Below, one piece after another: positions 42,601 to 54,600 of a DNA stretch of 64,000 nucleotides. Each line of letters opens with the position of its first letter. The first letter of the stretch is position 1. Below the pieces are notes generated by a model. That model ran no database searches, was not told where the DNA came from, and saw only the letters and a list, made by a program, of their open reading frames with translations. Source of the DNA: Dromaius novaehollandiae (taxonomy: Eukaryota; Chordata; Aves; Casuariiformes; Dromaiidae); NCBI RefSeq assembly GCF_036370855.1, contig NC_088111.1:18759501-18823500 (forward strand). Direction: 5' to 3'. Made by a program: the position numbers and the translations under genes.

Positions 42601-45600
42601 AGGTAGCCAGTTTCCCCTGTGCTGCCCTGCAGAGCATTCCTTGTCTTTGACCTAAACAGGAAACCATCTGTGGGCTGATGGGGAGAACGGAGAGTCTCTA
42701 TGGCCAGGGTGGATGTATTTACATTGCTAGTCTTCAGCTCTTGTTTAAATCAGCAAGTTCTGTTTTAAATTATTGACTTAATCTTGTTTTGCATATTTAC
42801 TTTTTAGCTTATCTTGAAGGAGAATTTGTTTGTCCCTTGTTGGTAACAACTAAACCTCTCAATTTACAATTCAGTATAACTTCATATCAGACTTTGCTTC
42901 TTTTTGCAAAGAGCGTAACTCTACAAAAATATGCATTTAGTTTAAAATGTATTTATTCAGATTCCTAGTTGTGCATTTGATTATATTATAATGATGAAAA
43001 ATATTTCTTTCCTTTCAAGATTGATTTTTTTAAAGCTATATCTTGAACCAAACTGTGTTGGGATTGAATTACAACTTAAAAACCCAAGACTAGCAGTTTA
43101 ATAATATTGGTTAAACTACATTATATTGGACTCTTAGGAGACTATTAGGACAAGTTTTGCCTTTAATAATGATTGTCTAATGGAAACGTTATAGCTATTG
43201 AATAGAAGTAATTGTTCCTGGACACAGTGTTTTCAGTCTTCTGTAACTAGTAGCGCTCTCCTCTCAGAACTCTCTTTGTGGATTGGAGGAGGAAAAGGCA
43301 GCTTCTGCTTCACTTACGATTGTGGTTCACTGACATTTGGTGCCATGCACTGAGCCAGTGGCTGTCACCAGTTCTGTTGCCTGTTCTTTAAAGCTTATGC
43401 AGGAAAAAATGAACTACCTGATTACTTTTTAAATTTAAATTGAACGATTCCTAGATTGAGTTACTGAAGGTTAACATAATTTTCAACTTCAAAGAAAAGT
43501 ATTTTTAAAATGTGCAGTGTTTTATCCACCCTGTCCATGGTTCATTGACATGGATCTCTGCTCAGCTGGCTGAGAAGAAGCCTTTGTTCATGAACCCTGA
43601 CTACCTCGGCATGAAACCAGGATCTGTAGTCAGCAATCATTACCGTGCTAACTAAGTGTACTTGATGACACTGTGCTGCTCTGTTCGGGTGGCAGCAATC
43701 CCCATCAGTGCGGTAAGCCTTTATGTTAAAAGTCAAAGCACTTGGATTCTGCTCTTGCTTCCATCACTTGGCCTTTTACTTTGTACATCCTACTTTAATT
43801 TCCCCATAACATAGGAATGATGATCTATCCGTCTCTGAAGTTCTTGGACATAAATGTTATATAAATATGGGGTGCGGGGGTCTGCACCAGTAGCCAGTGA
43901 ACTTTTTGGAAGGCATGATCCTGATTTCATGCAGATGTGGTACGTAATAAGGGCTGGGGGAAGTGAGATACAAATATAGACTTTATAAGCTGCTTTAACT
44001 CAACCCAGGCTATTTTTCCGTGTGGAAGTGGCTCATGAAGCACGTCTTGGGGCTAGTGCAGCTGCCTGAAGTAGGCTTCTCTGGATTTGCTGGCTGCTAG
44101 TAAAAACCTTTTGAAGCTCTGATTTCAGCTTTGCAAAGCAATTCTGAAAGGGCAGTGCTATAATTACTTTGATTTGTTCTTTTCAAGTTCTGGTGGAAAA
44201 AAAAAAATCTGGGCTGCATTCTTAGAGCTCTAAATGGAGAGGGCTGCATTTTTAGTGCACTAATTGGAATGTATTATCCCCCTGCCTGGGCTGGTAGTTT
44301 TTCGTTTTCTCAATTATTTTTGTCGGTGGCAAAATCTACATTCAGGGAGCAAGCGTGTGCAACAGCTGTTCTGTATGTAAATTAAACATTCAGACCTCTT
44401 TCTAATGCGGAATCCAGCACTTGATTGGGAAGACGACTTTCTTTAAAACAAAATACCCTCTTTTTTTTTTTTTCCACTCTCTTAAATAGATGCTGATCCC
44501 TAAAACAGGAGAAACTTTCTGGATCACTGTCAGAGGCAGAAATTTCCTCCTAGTACCTGGCCTGCAGCATGGCTCCTTAAAAGTGCTAAACAAGTTAGTC
44601 TCGCTTCTCTGCTGCAAGACCTGCCTCACGATCCTGATAGCATCAGCGTTCCTGCTTACGTGAAACTCCTGCTTGGAATATCGTTACCTTTGTGAAATTT
44701 GGAGGGGGAGGAGGAGAGGGGGCTCGCCGGTGGCGTAGAGGCATCGCTTGTCGTGGAGCCTCTGTTCATCTGAGGACCGCAACACTCCCGTGGGCTTGCT
44801 CGTTGCCTGCCTGTCTTTAGGACTAACTGGTCCCTGTGACCGAAGGGAAGCGCTTCCCTCTTGCAGAATTGCTTGGGCTCTGTTTAAAAGCTGGTGGCTT
44901 TTATCAGTATAGGCCTGTGCTGCCTATACTAAGCTGTCTCAAATGAGCATTCAGCAGACTGTCGCAGGTTATTGCGCTGGGAGGTTGATTCGGCTGTCCT
45001 GTTTCCCAGCCGAGATCTTGGGAACGCAGAGCACCCAACCGCTGTCTGCCTCTTGCCCCGAGCTGCTGAGCTCTGAGTTTCGCCATTAGCTGCGCCACCA
45101 TCGCTGTTCGACCGTAGTCGGTCAGCAAAGTGTGGAGAAAGCAAACGTGCGGCTGCTGGCGGTGGTGCAGCTGCCTCCCCCTGCGCAGCCTCCTGCCTCG
45201 GGCAAGTACCCAGCACTGCCTGATGCCGGCGTGGATACCTGCAGAAGCAGGTATCTGCTGCTCTGGCCATCTGAATATCTTGTGCCCTGTGACGAGCCTA
45301 AAGACTTTGAAATAAAACACATTAGTTCTCGGAGGAGCGGCTGGTGTGTTACCCGAAGTAGCAAAGCGACCAGAGTGCTGCGTGCGTGCAGAGTCTCCGT
45401 AACGGTGCAGACCTGGGGGTGACCTGCCTCTGAGCAGCTCGAGCCTGCCGTCACCCTCAGCCTCGTTCAGCATGTGCCCCGTCAGGCTGCTTTAGCACAG
45501 AGCCCTCCCTGAGGCTCCGCTCGCATCGTCGGTTGGCGGTGGCCGTGCTCTCGGCGTTCATCTGAAATCTGACGGGCTCGGAGGGAGCGGCACTGCTTTG

Positions 45601-48600
45601 TCTGTCCTTGCGCGAGCGTTAGCCTTTTCTTTGGTTTCAGCTTCCCTTCAGCGGAGTAGAAAGCAGAAAAGAGCCTAGTTGCGGCCTCCCCGGTAGCTGC
45701 TTGACTGCTCACCTGTGAGGCCAGGCCTTGCATTGCTCGGCGCCACCGAGGCAAAGCGCTACCCGACAGCCGCAAAACCGAGAGGAATTTCCGGTCGGAA
45801 AGTGTGATGCTGCCTAGGTTTTAAGATTAGCCAGAGAGGCAACTCCGTGCCCGTGGTAGAGGCGATCAGCAGGCGCGGTGAGGAAGGGTCCGGCCATCTC
45901 GGATGAAAGAGGGATGAGGACGCTGCTGCCTCAGCCGGTGCTGGTAACGTAGGCTTGGCCAAGGTGGCCTAGGGAGCAGGCTCTGGAGCGCTGGGCTGTG
46001 AGATGGAGAGGTGGCTCCTTGGGGGACGTGCGGGGAGCAAACGCCCTGATGGAGGCTAGTGCAGAAGGGAAGTTCTGGTGGCATTTGAGGTGAAGGAGAA
46101 GGGTTGGGTGATGGGTGACCAGGGGGGTCCTAGCTTAGTGGTATAAGAATCTCTGCTGTAGCGTGCAGGCATGTGAGCTATACGTTGGCTGCTTGGTAGC
46201 CACTACCCATAAGCACGTGATTTTCCCCAGATAAACGGGAGGATACTCTGCATCACATTTCCGTTGTAGGGCTGACAGTGCTCCTTTGCAGTTCCTATAG
46301 AATGATTGAAGGGCTTTCAGCTCGTAGCCTGCCTTCCCCTGCAGAGCTGGTTCATGTGCTGGTACCCTTAGATTTCTCTGTTTTCAGAGATAGGTATATT
46401 TTTGGAAGAGGCTACAAAGGTGTTTGTATTCTGTTTTTGTGTGTGTCTGTGAATGTATCTTCTCCTTCTTTGGCAAAAGCCTTGATCCACACTAGTATTG
46501 GGAGAGCCCCCAGGGATTTTCCAGCTGCAGGTATCTTGCTGACTAGCAGGAAAGATTTCTTAGTTATAATATGACAGCAGCGGTTGTTTCTTCAGGGGGA
46601 AAAGTGCAAAGCAGTCGTGTAGCTGGAAGTGTTTAAAACTCAGCCAAGCACTCTGAAGAAGTGAGCAATCCAGGCAGATGAGGAGCGAGTGATAAACATG
46701 ACACGAGAAATAGGAGTTTCACTGTCCGTTCTTAGGAAAAGATCTTCCTCTGCACGTGCTCTTCAGACAAAAGAGGCACTCTTCCTCCTTCTAGTAATGT
46801 TGCCAAACTTTTTCCTCATTATAAAGTGAAAACACAGTGAAAATAGGTCAGTTTTGCTCTGCTAGCCGTTGTCCCTTGCCGGACCGTATTGTTTGTGTTG
46901 CTGATGCACATATGGGTGTACTGGAATGTTTTATTAAGTCTCCTTTCCCTGTTTGTTTTGCAATGCCTGCTGTGCGCATTGCAAGCTTCCTACCACAGTC
47001 ATTTAAGCTGACAGTGGACATGACACTGAAGTAGATTATATATTCTGTCCGCATATGGAAATTTGAATAGCTGGTTCACCAGATGAAATCCAAACGAAAT
47101 GTGTAGCTCCGTGCAGGGCTGTTTTCACTAAAACTTGCGTAGCAGAGACAGAGGCGCTTGGATATTCCCTCGGTTATTTGATAGCCTCTGTCTGCTCAGG
47201 GCCTTTGAAAGGTGCTCTTGCTGCTTTTGGCTGTGGGCTCTGATTAATTTGAATCCTTTGTGCAGAGAGATTTCTTCTGTGTGAAGAAATCAGAGGCAAG
47301 TGCTGTTTTCTGCTAGGCACAAGTCGTCTTTACAGCCAAAGCCTGCTTTGATCCATACAGACAGCAGTCCCCAGGGGAATGCTGTAGTGTGTAAAGTTCA
47401 CATGCTGGAAAGCTAAATTCTGTATATCTCATTGAACAGACAAACCCTCTGTCTTTAATAAGAGTTCTGGCCCTTTTGCCTCTCTCTGTAGCTGTTGTGT
47501 AACTGGCCAACTCTGAAGCGTTGATTAGAGTCACGAGCACAGCTCTTTCTGCAGTAAGTTCAGCAGTTGAAGTTAGACCTTTGCATGTGTTGGAACGGGA
47601 TGCAGATGGCAGGTTTTCGGTTGCATGATAAGCTGCTTGTTTCTTCCTGGTCCGAAGTGGAAACTCTGTCCTGCGAGAAAGCAGGGGAGGAGGAGAAGGG
47701 AGCGGGTGTCAGGTGCTGTAATACAGCATCTTAGCACCCAGTTAACCTCCAAGCTCTGTGTGGGTGTCTCTTTGGACTGGATCTTGACTAACTGAGACCC
47801 AGGACTATGACCTTTTGGTAGCCTTTTTTTTTTTAGCATTTTTTTATTTGGGACACTTGTTCAACTTCCCCCTTCCCCAGAAGCTGACCTGTCAGATTCT
47901 GGCCCAAAATGAAAGGGGAATGTGCAGATGGAAGAGCAAGAGGCCGGTGTGCTTGCTCCACACCAGCTCCTAGCCCCTTTGAACATCCACAGAACATGAC
48001 TGGCTCCCTACCTGTAAGAGGATGTGGAGCCCACGGGACATCCACCCTGGATCGCTGCCTGGAGCGATGGAAGAGTTGGTTTCTGAGTACCCTCTAAAGC
48101 TCCTGTGTGGCTCTTCCATAACTCTAGCTTGTCTTCAGTTCAGTGCGAGTTGCCATTCAGCATGTGTGGTTGTACTGAGGAAGGCAGCACCGTTGTCCAC
48201 AGGCTCTTCAAAGGGCAGGCTGTCTCCCAGCTGTTCGTAACCAAAAATGGTACCTTGGGACAGCGTTGCTGTGTGCACTCTGCTTTTCCTCACGTGCTTT
48301 TCTCTGAGGAATGGGGTCTGGACAGTGTCCTGCACAACTCTGTGGCACGTTGCCTCGGTTCTTGTGCTTGGTGCTTCTCAATCAGGGGTCTTGGCATGCT
48401 TGTGGTAACAGCAACGCGTTTTTTTGACTATTTGAGGTAGCCACAGTGCCAAGTGGAGCTGAGTTAAGCAGTTCTTAAGCATGAGGAAGGCAGCAGTGAA
48501 GAAGTCTGCATGAGTTGTTGAAAACTTCCCCAATCTAGGGATGAGTGAGAAGGGGAAACACCCCTACACGTTCTTGCAGCATCTCCAGTGAGCATGGAGC

Positions 48601-51600
48601 AACAGCAGCTTAACTCAGCTTAGCCAGAGGCTCCCAAACAGCAGCATGCTGCCAGTGGCTTGGGAGTGACTTATGCTCGACAGGTCCCCAGAAGCAAGTC
48701 TGGGTGGCAAATGCAGAGGAGCCTGCTTGAGCCATGGGCTGAATTCCTCTGCGCAGGCTTCCCAGCTGATGGTGGAGGGGTGAGACTGGGTTGATCATTT
48801 TGGTTTGTCTCCTGTTCTGTCAAAATTGTTGTGATACGCTCATCTCTCTCATCTCCAGTTGCCTCTCATCTGCCAGTTCTCTCCTGGGTTTGGGAGGTGG
48901 AATGGTTTGGGATGGGGGAGGAAGCAGTGAGTGTGGAGTGTAAGCTCTGCTCTGTGAGAGTAAAGATGTGTCAAAGAGTTCAGAGGAGGAGGTGAGATGC
49001 ATAAATCCTGAGGACAAAGTGGGGTTGCTCCTGCAGTCAGTAGTGTGGTGCCTGGCATTGCTCGTGATTCTCACAGCAGTCAGTGGTACCTGAGCAAACA
49101 AACAGGTTTAAAAAGAAAAAACATGAATGGGGGGGATCTCTGTTTGGTCCTGACCTAATAGGAAGAGTCCCACTTCTCCATCGCCCTGAGCTTCCAGGGA
49201 CTGCAAGGAGGTTTTGTTAGGTCTCCCATCTGGATAGCAAGCTGGCGTGGTGCAGTCTGAAAAAACGCAGCCCAAATAACCTGATTTCAGGAAGATGCCT
49301 TTTGGCAGGAAAAGGCAAGGTAGCTTTTCTCTGATATCCTTTATTCTTAGTAGATGTTACCTTTTTCTGTCACATGTTTCCTTGCCTCTACAGAGATTCT
49401 CCACTGTTGTTTGCTGTAAGCACATAGCAGCATAGGCAGACGACAGAAGACTTGTGAATGCTGTTGGTATCAACAAGAAGAGCTGAAGACAGTTAAAGAT
49501 CATTTAGATACTAGTGTGCACTTGGGCAGTGGATCCTTTGAAAGACGATCAATCTTGGTGACAATCTGGGATGATCCCTGCTTCCAGGACATTCCCCAGG
49601 CTCTTAAACTGCTGATGCTCAATGGTCTTGGAGCTGGCTGTGGACTGTAGGTCTCCAGGCGTTCAGTCTGGGTGCTGATTCCAAGTCTGATGTGCTTTCT
49701 GGCAGTGCGGAGTAGGCAGTCAAGCAGTCTGAGCCATAAAGCTCCCTTGGTTCACTTCGGGGAGTCTCCTTGATATTTTTGTCAGACTCTTCAGCTCAGA
49801 AAGTCTATTTATGTGGTTTATTTCTCTTTTCAGGCACTGTGTGAGCACCGTGTGCCAGCAGCACATGGATTCCCGATTCTTTAAAAAGGCATGCCCTTTG
49901 TGTCAAGTGACATGAATGATCTGGAGAGATATCAAAACATGCAAATTCTCTGCTGCTTTGAGAGCATTTTAATCAGTGTCTTTGGAGGGGGTATGTCTTG
50001 TTCTTAGCAGTTCCTACAACTGTTGCTTATAATCTGATTTTCCCTTAAATATTTGGTGAGAACATTATTTGACCTTACTTCTGCTAAGACTTCTCTGTGA
50101 CTTCTCTCATTAGGGGCCCGTTGCTTGCTTTCGGCTCGGAGGGTGCTTCTGCTTGATGTGGGAAATTGTGCAGATGAGAAGACACTAACGTGCTTTTCAT
50201 TGCCAGCCTAAAGTGAGGTGCAGGAATTTTTCCAAATACCTGCTTGAAGTGAAAAGGCTGAAAAGTGGACATGGGAAGGGTTTCTCATTAGACTGATCCT
50301 TTGTAGTTGTGTCGTGGACAAGCAGAGGTTTACACCAGTGTCATTCTACCTGTTGCTTTTAGGAACAGCGTTTCTTGCTTTCCTGGAGCAGGCTGTTGCT
50401 CTGGTGCTGCGAGTGCAGGTCCTCTGCCTTTCTGGCACTCAGCACTGGCATATTTATACCGCTTTCCCAGCACTGCTGTGGTGCCTGTTATCCAGGCCAT
50501 CTCTGACCTGTGCTCTTTCTGCTGCACTTTGTTTCCAGCGTTTTCTTGACTTGCTGTCACCTTTGATAAGTCATTTTTCCTTCCCCTGCTTTCCCAGCTG
50601 CACAGGGAGAATTGTGCCTTTCTGCAGAGCTGGGAAGCTTTGAGAGCCACAAAAGGAGCTAGATACAGGCTTACTCTATTCATTGTACTTGACTTGACAA
50701 CTCAGTAAATAAAACTTCACTCAATTGCCTGCTCTGTAATTCACGCATAAAAGACCTGTCATTCTGATCTCTCCCACACCATGCTTTAAATGCAAAGGAT
50801 GGAGTGAGACCTTCTAGTAAAGCAGCAGAATTTCGGCATAGTTCGGAACAGTCTCTGAGGTGAAGTTTTGTCATAAATAATATAGTGCAACTGCATCGGC
50901 AGGAAGAGAAAAGTGCACAGTGTAATCCTGATCTACATCACGGCCTTCCAGAATTTAACGTGGTTCTCGTGATGCGTGATAAGCCTCGAAGACCTCTGCT
51001 GTCCGCATTCTCACTGGGTGCTGGAACTATGCTGGCTTTCCCCTCTTTATCTAGGGTTGGAGAGGAATTAATAAGTATTTATCATCTTCTGTTATCCAGG
51101 TTTATACAGCTTTGACTACAAAACGCATCCTAATCACTGTGCTTTAAGTTTCTGCATTAAACAACACTGGCCCAACTTTCTCAATGGACTGTTGCACACT
51201 GGCAACAGGCAGAGAGATGTATAGACTGGAGGGCGTATAGGTGCTGGGACCGTGTCCTTCTGCAGAGCTGGAGCAGGCAGACGTTGTAGCTGTGCTCCTT
51301 CGGACTCCGCAGAAGCCAGGTCTGAGAAGGTGCCCTGCCTTTCCATCCTGCCCAGGTGGGGAGTGCAACGACTGGGTTGCTAAAAGCGCATTCGAAGAAC
51401 GAGCAAGTATACCTTGCAGCTGTAGTAGCAGAAGTGTTACAAAGAAGATCTGGGTAGCTTAAGCTCTGAAAGCAAGGTAGAAAGCATGTGTGAACAGTTA
51501 CTGTATAAACACAGCAGGAGCTGCGTTCTGCTTTTAGCAGGAAGCAGAGCTGGTGCTCCCAGTCCTCAGGGAAGTGGCGACTGTGGTTGTCTCACCCTTT

Positions 51601-54600
51601 AGATCTCTGTGCACACGCAGATCATTTCATCACCAGGATCTTGGGTGTAATGTTTCCACAGCTGCTTTATAGTTTTAAGGCTCAGGCACATCCTCTCTAA
51701 TAATCACCTCTGTTGTCCTCCAGCCTAGTCTTCTCTTCTTCATTACGTCCTGGAGTCTCTGGTGTGATGTGCCGTTCTGCAGTTCTTGACTGACTGCTAG
51801 CGACTGCCCAACTTGAGCTTTTCCCCCAGTTTCTGCTTTGCTGTGGTCCAGAATTAAGCTGCCCAGTCCTCTTGCTCCTTGCTTACAGAAACCCCTTCTG
51901 ATGCAGAAAAGCTTTGTATTACCATCTCCTCCTGGTGTGCTCTGCCGTTACGTGAAGTGCAGTTAGGGCAAACAAACTCAGAGATGAGCTTTCCAACCTT
52001 CGCTTGTGTACTGGTCGGCTTTTAAGCTGTGTCTAATTTCAGAACAGCTGAATGTCCTCAAAGGTACAAAATCCTGTTCTACAAGGATTTCTTTCCATCT
52101 ATGCACATTCTGGTAACTGCTGTGCTAGACAGAGCTCTGTGCTGAATCTGGCACGTCAAAGAGGTGCCTTGGTCTCCTCTGGTGTGCTGGTCTTCACAGG
52201 CCTGGCAGAAGCACTGTCCCTGTTATTCTCTGAGATGTTCCCATTGTGCCGGCTGCTTTGGAGAAATGTGATCAGCCGAATCTGAGATGCTGGTGGTCAG
52301 GGGATCCTATATGATATCCTGAGTTGAATTAAGGAGAAACTTGGCCTAGAGTTCTCGGTTCAAATGTGACACCTGTCCCTGAAGCCTGTCCCTGGGCAGC
52401 CTCGTAGATAAGAAAGGTGACAATCAAGTTTGAACAGTCAACAAGGCTTCAAGCTTGTAGCTGTTCAGTGATGTTTTCAGTGGTTGGAGGCCAGTGCTCT
52501 CCCAGTCTTGCTTTGTGAAACTCTGCTTGGGAAGTAATGGCTAGTCTGCTTAGGGGGTAATGTCCTATTACTGCTACCAGCTGTAGAAGTCTTTCTTGTA
52601 GCGCTGGAGCTAGACCTGTCTTGTCAGTGCGCTGGGGGAGGCTTGTTGTTTCTGCAGCATAAGCACATTGGGCAAGGGATCTTTCACTTTCTCTCCGGTC
52701 TGTCAACACACTCTGAACACACCGCTGGTAGCTGGTGACGCAAAGGCGCTTCGGTGGTAAAACCAGCTTCAGATGTTCCCACCCTGCCTTGCAGTTCGCT
52801 GCCTCCTCTCTTGTGCCTGAATCAACATTGTGAGAGGCTGTGCAAATCCGGATCAGAAATCACCCTCCAAAAAAGGGTGCAGGCTGCTTGATCCTGTTTT
52901 GCCACTGGAGCCCACTGTGAATTGCGCTGTACGTAGAGTGATGGTCAGCAGGAAGGGAAATGTCCGTCTTGGGGGAGACACCAGAGTGGGTTGTAAGATG
53001 GCTGGTACTGTGGTCCCATGCTCAGAGATGTCTCGCCCTGCCTGGCGGCGCTGGCCTTTCAGCGCTGGGCCTTGCGACCGTAGAAGAATTGTGACCCTGT
53101 TGTAGGTGGCTGCCGTGGAGGACGGATGAGCGTCTCTCGGGTGTTGCTAGCCCTGTGACGCCTCTGTGGAGGGCACGTGACGCCGAGAGCGCTAGGGGGT
53201 GGATTTGAATGGTCCTCGCTTGCCAGGATGATGCCATGCCAAGCTGCTTTTCTCGTTGCAGAGCTGTCCTGTGGAGGCATGGGAGAGCTCTCAACGCCAC
53301 GTTGCCTTGTGTGTTGTCACTCTTAGATACTGCTCATTCTTCCTGGGTTTCCTGCAGAAAAAAAGCCTGTGTGCTGGGCTGAAAGCTGGCATTGCCCAGG
53401 CCCTGGATTTAGCGAGCTAGCCTTTGCCAGGCTGCCGCACCCCACTGTACTCCTTTGCCACCCAGTGTTTCCAGGCAGGTCAGTATGGATCCAATGAGAC
53501 CTTGCCTGTCCGTGCTGCTTTCCCTTCCCTGTGCTCACCGTCTTGCCTTGACCTTTTCCCTTCCCTTTTTGTCTCCCCAGTGAATGGCTGCCAGCCTCTG
53601 CCAGCTCTGCCTCTTAGAGCTGCCACTTGTGATTCCTGAAGGGCAGACAGGCGCGAATGAATGGGAGCCTAGCAGAGAGCAATCATTTGTTACAGCAAGT
53701 TTTCTTTTATTCCCCCCTTTATTCAGATACAGCACAAAGAATCCCTCTCTGCAGTCGGAGACGGTTCATTACAAGAGAGGGGTAAGCCAGCAATTCTCCC
53801 TGCCTTCCTTCAAGATTGATTTCTCAGACTGGAAGGATGATGAGGTAAGTCTTCCCTTAGCATCTCCTTCTTTCCACAACCCCGTTGTCCCAGAAGCACA
53901 GGCATCCATTTAGTGTCACTGGCTCATGGCTGGAAGATTCCCACTCGCAGCTGCCATGGCGTGTTTTGTTGATGTGAGGCTGATAGAGCTGTGGGAAGAG
54001 CAGGTATGAACGTTGCATGGGAACTTGGCAGGTAGATGAGGCAGAGAGCGAAGAAAAACACGAAGAAGTGACTACTGATGTCACTGACCAGCTGGCATCC
54101 CAACAGCTGGCACAGGAGGGAGGCTGCAGAGATGGGCACTGGAGCTGTTCCCAGAGGACCCTGCTGCTTTTCAGCCTGGCAGTCCCTGCCAGCCAAAGAG
54201 CTTGTGGGAATAATGTGCCCCTGTCCGGTTCCTGCTGCATCTTTCCCAGTTATCCTGGGACAGAGTCCCTAGAGGTTCTGAAACTCTGTGTCTTGGTCTT
54301 TTTTTCTTTTGGCTCGTCCTCTGGAAGAGTCTTGTTCTGTTTAGGGCCATGTACTGTGTTGTTAACTATAGCAGCACAGTGCCGTGGGGGGATACTGTCG
54401 CCTCTGGGGCAGATTCACACTGATGCATTACTGCTGAATAAGGGAATGCCTTCCTTCTTTTAATTTAACCTCTAACTACAAACAGACAAAGGTTTGGTTT
54501 TAATTGAGCTCTGCGGCTTTTACTACACAGCAAGATCCGTGGAGTTGTATTAATTTTGATATCTTTCCAAAATTCCAATGGAGATATTACCTCTGCTTTT

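Larger units (their letters stand above)
41141..53726 (+). other. MGRN1: MGRN1 intron 4
   Basis: 12.6 kb, phase 2, the largest intron in the window. An AT-rich section spans about 42.7-43.5 kb and a GC/CpG-richer patch about 44.7-46.1 kb. A 30 bp tandem duplication lies at 44211-44270 and an exon-like segment with a strong acceptor at 49834-49915. No transposon is recognised by eye. Confidence 0.85.

Noticed and set aside
44904-45473. 189-codon minus-strand open frame in MGRN1 intron 4
   Set aside because: About one open frame of this length is expected by chance in 64 kb at this GC content. There is no recognisable domain and no splice or poly(A) support, though the region is locally GC-richer.
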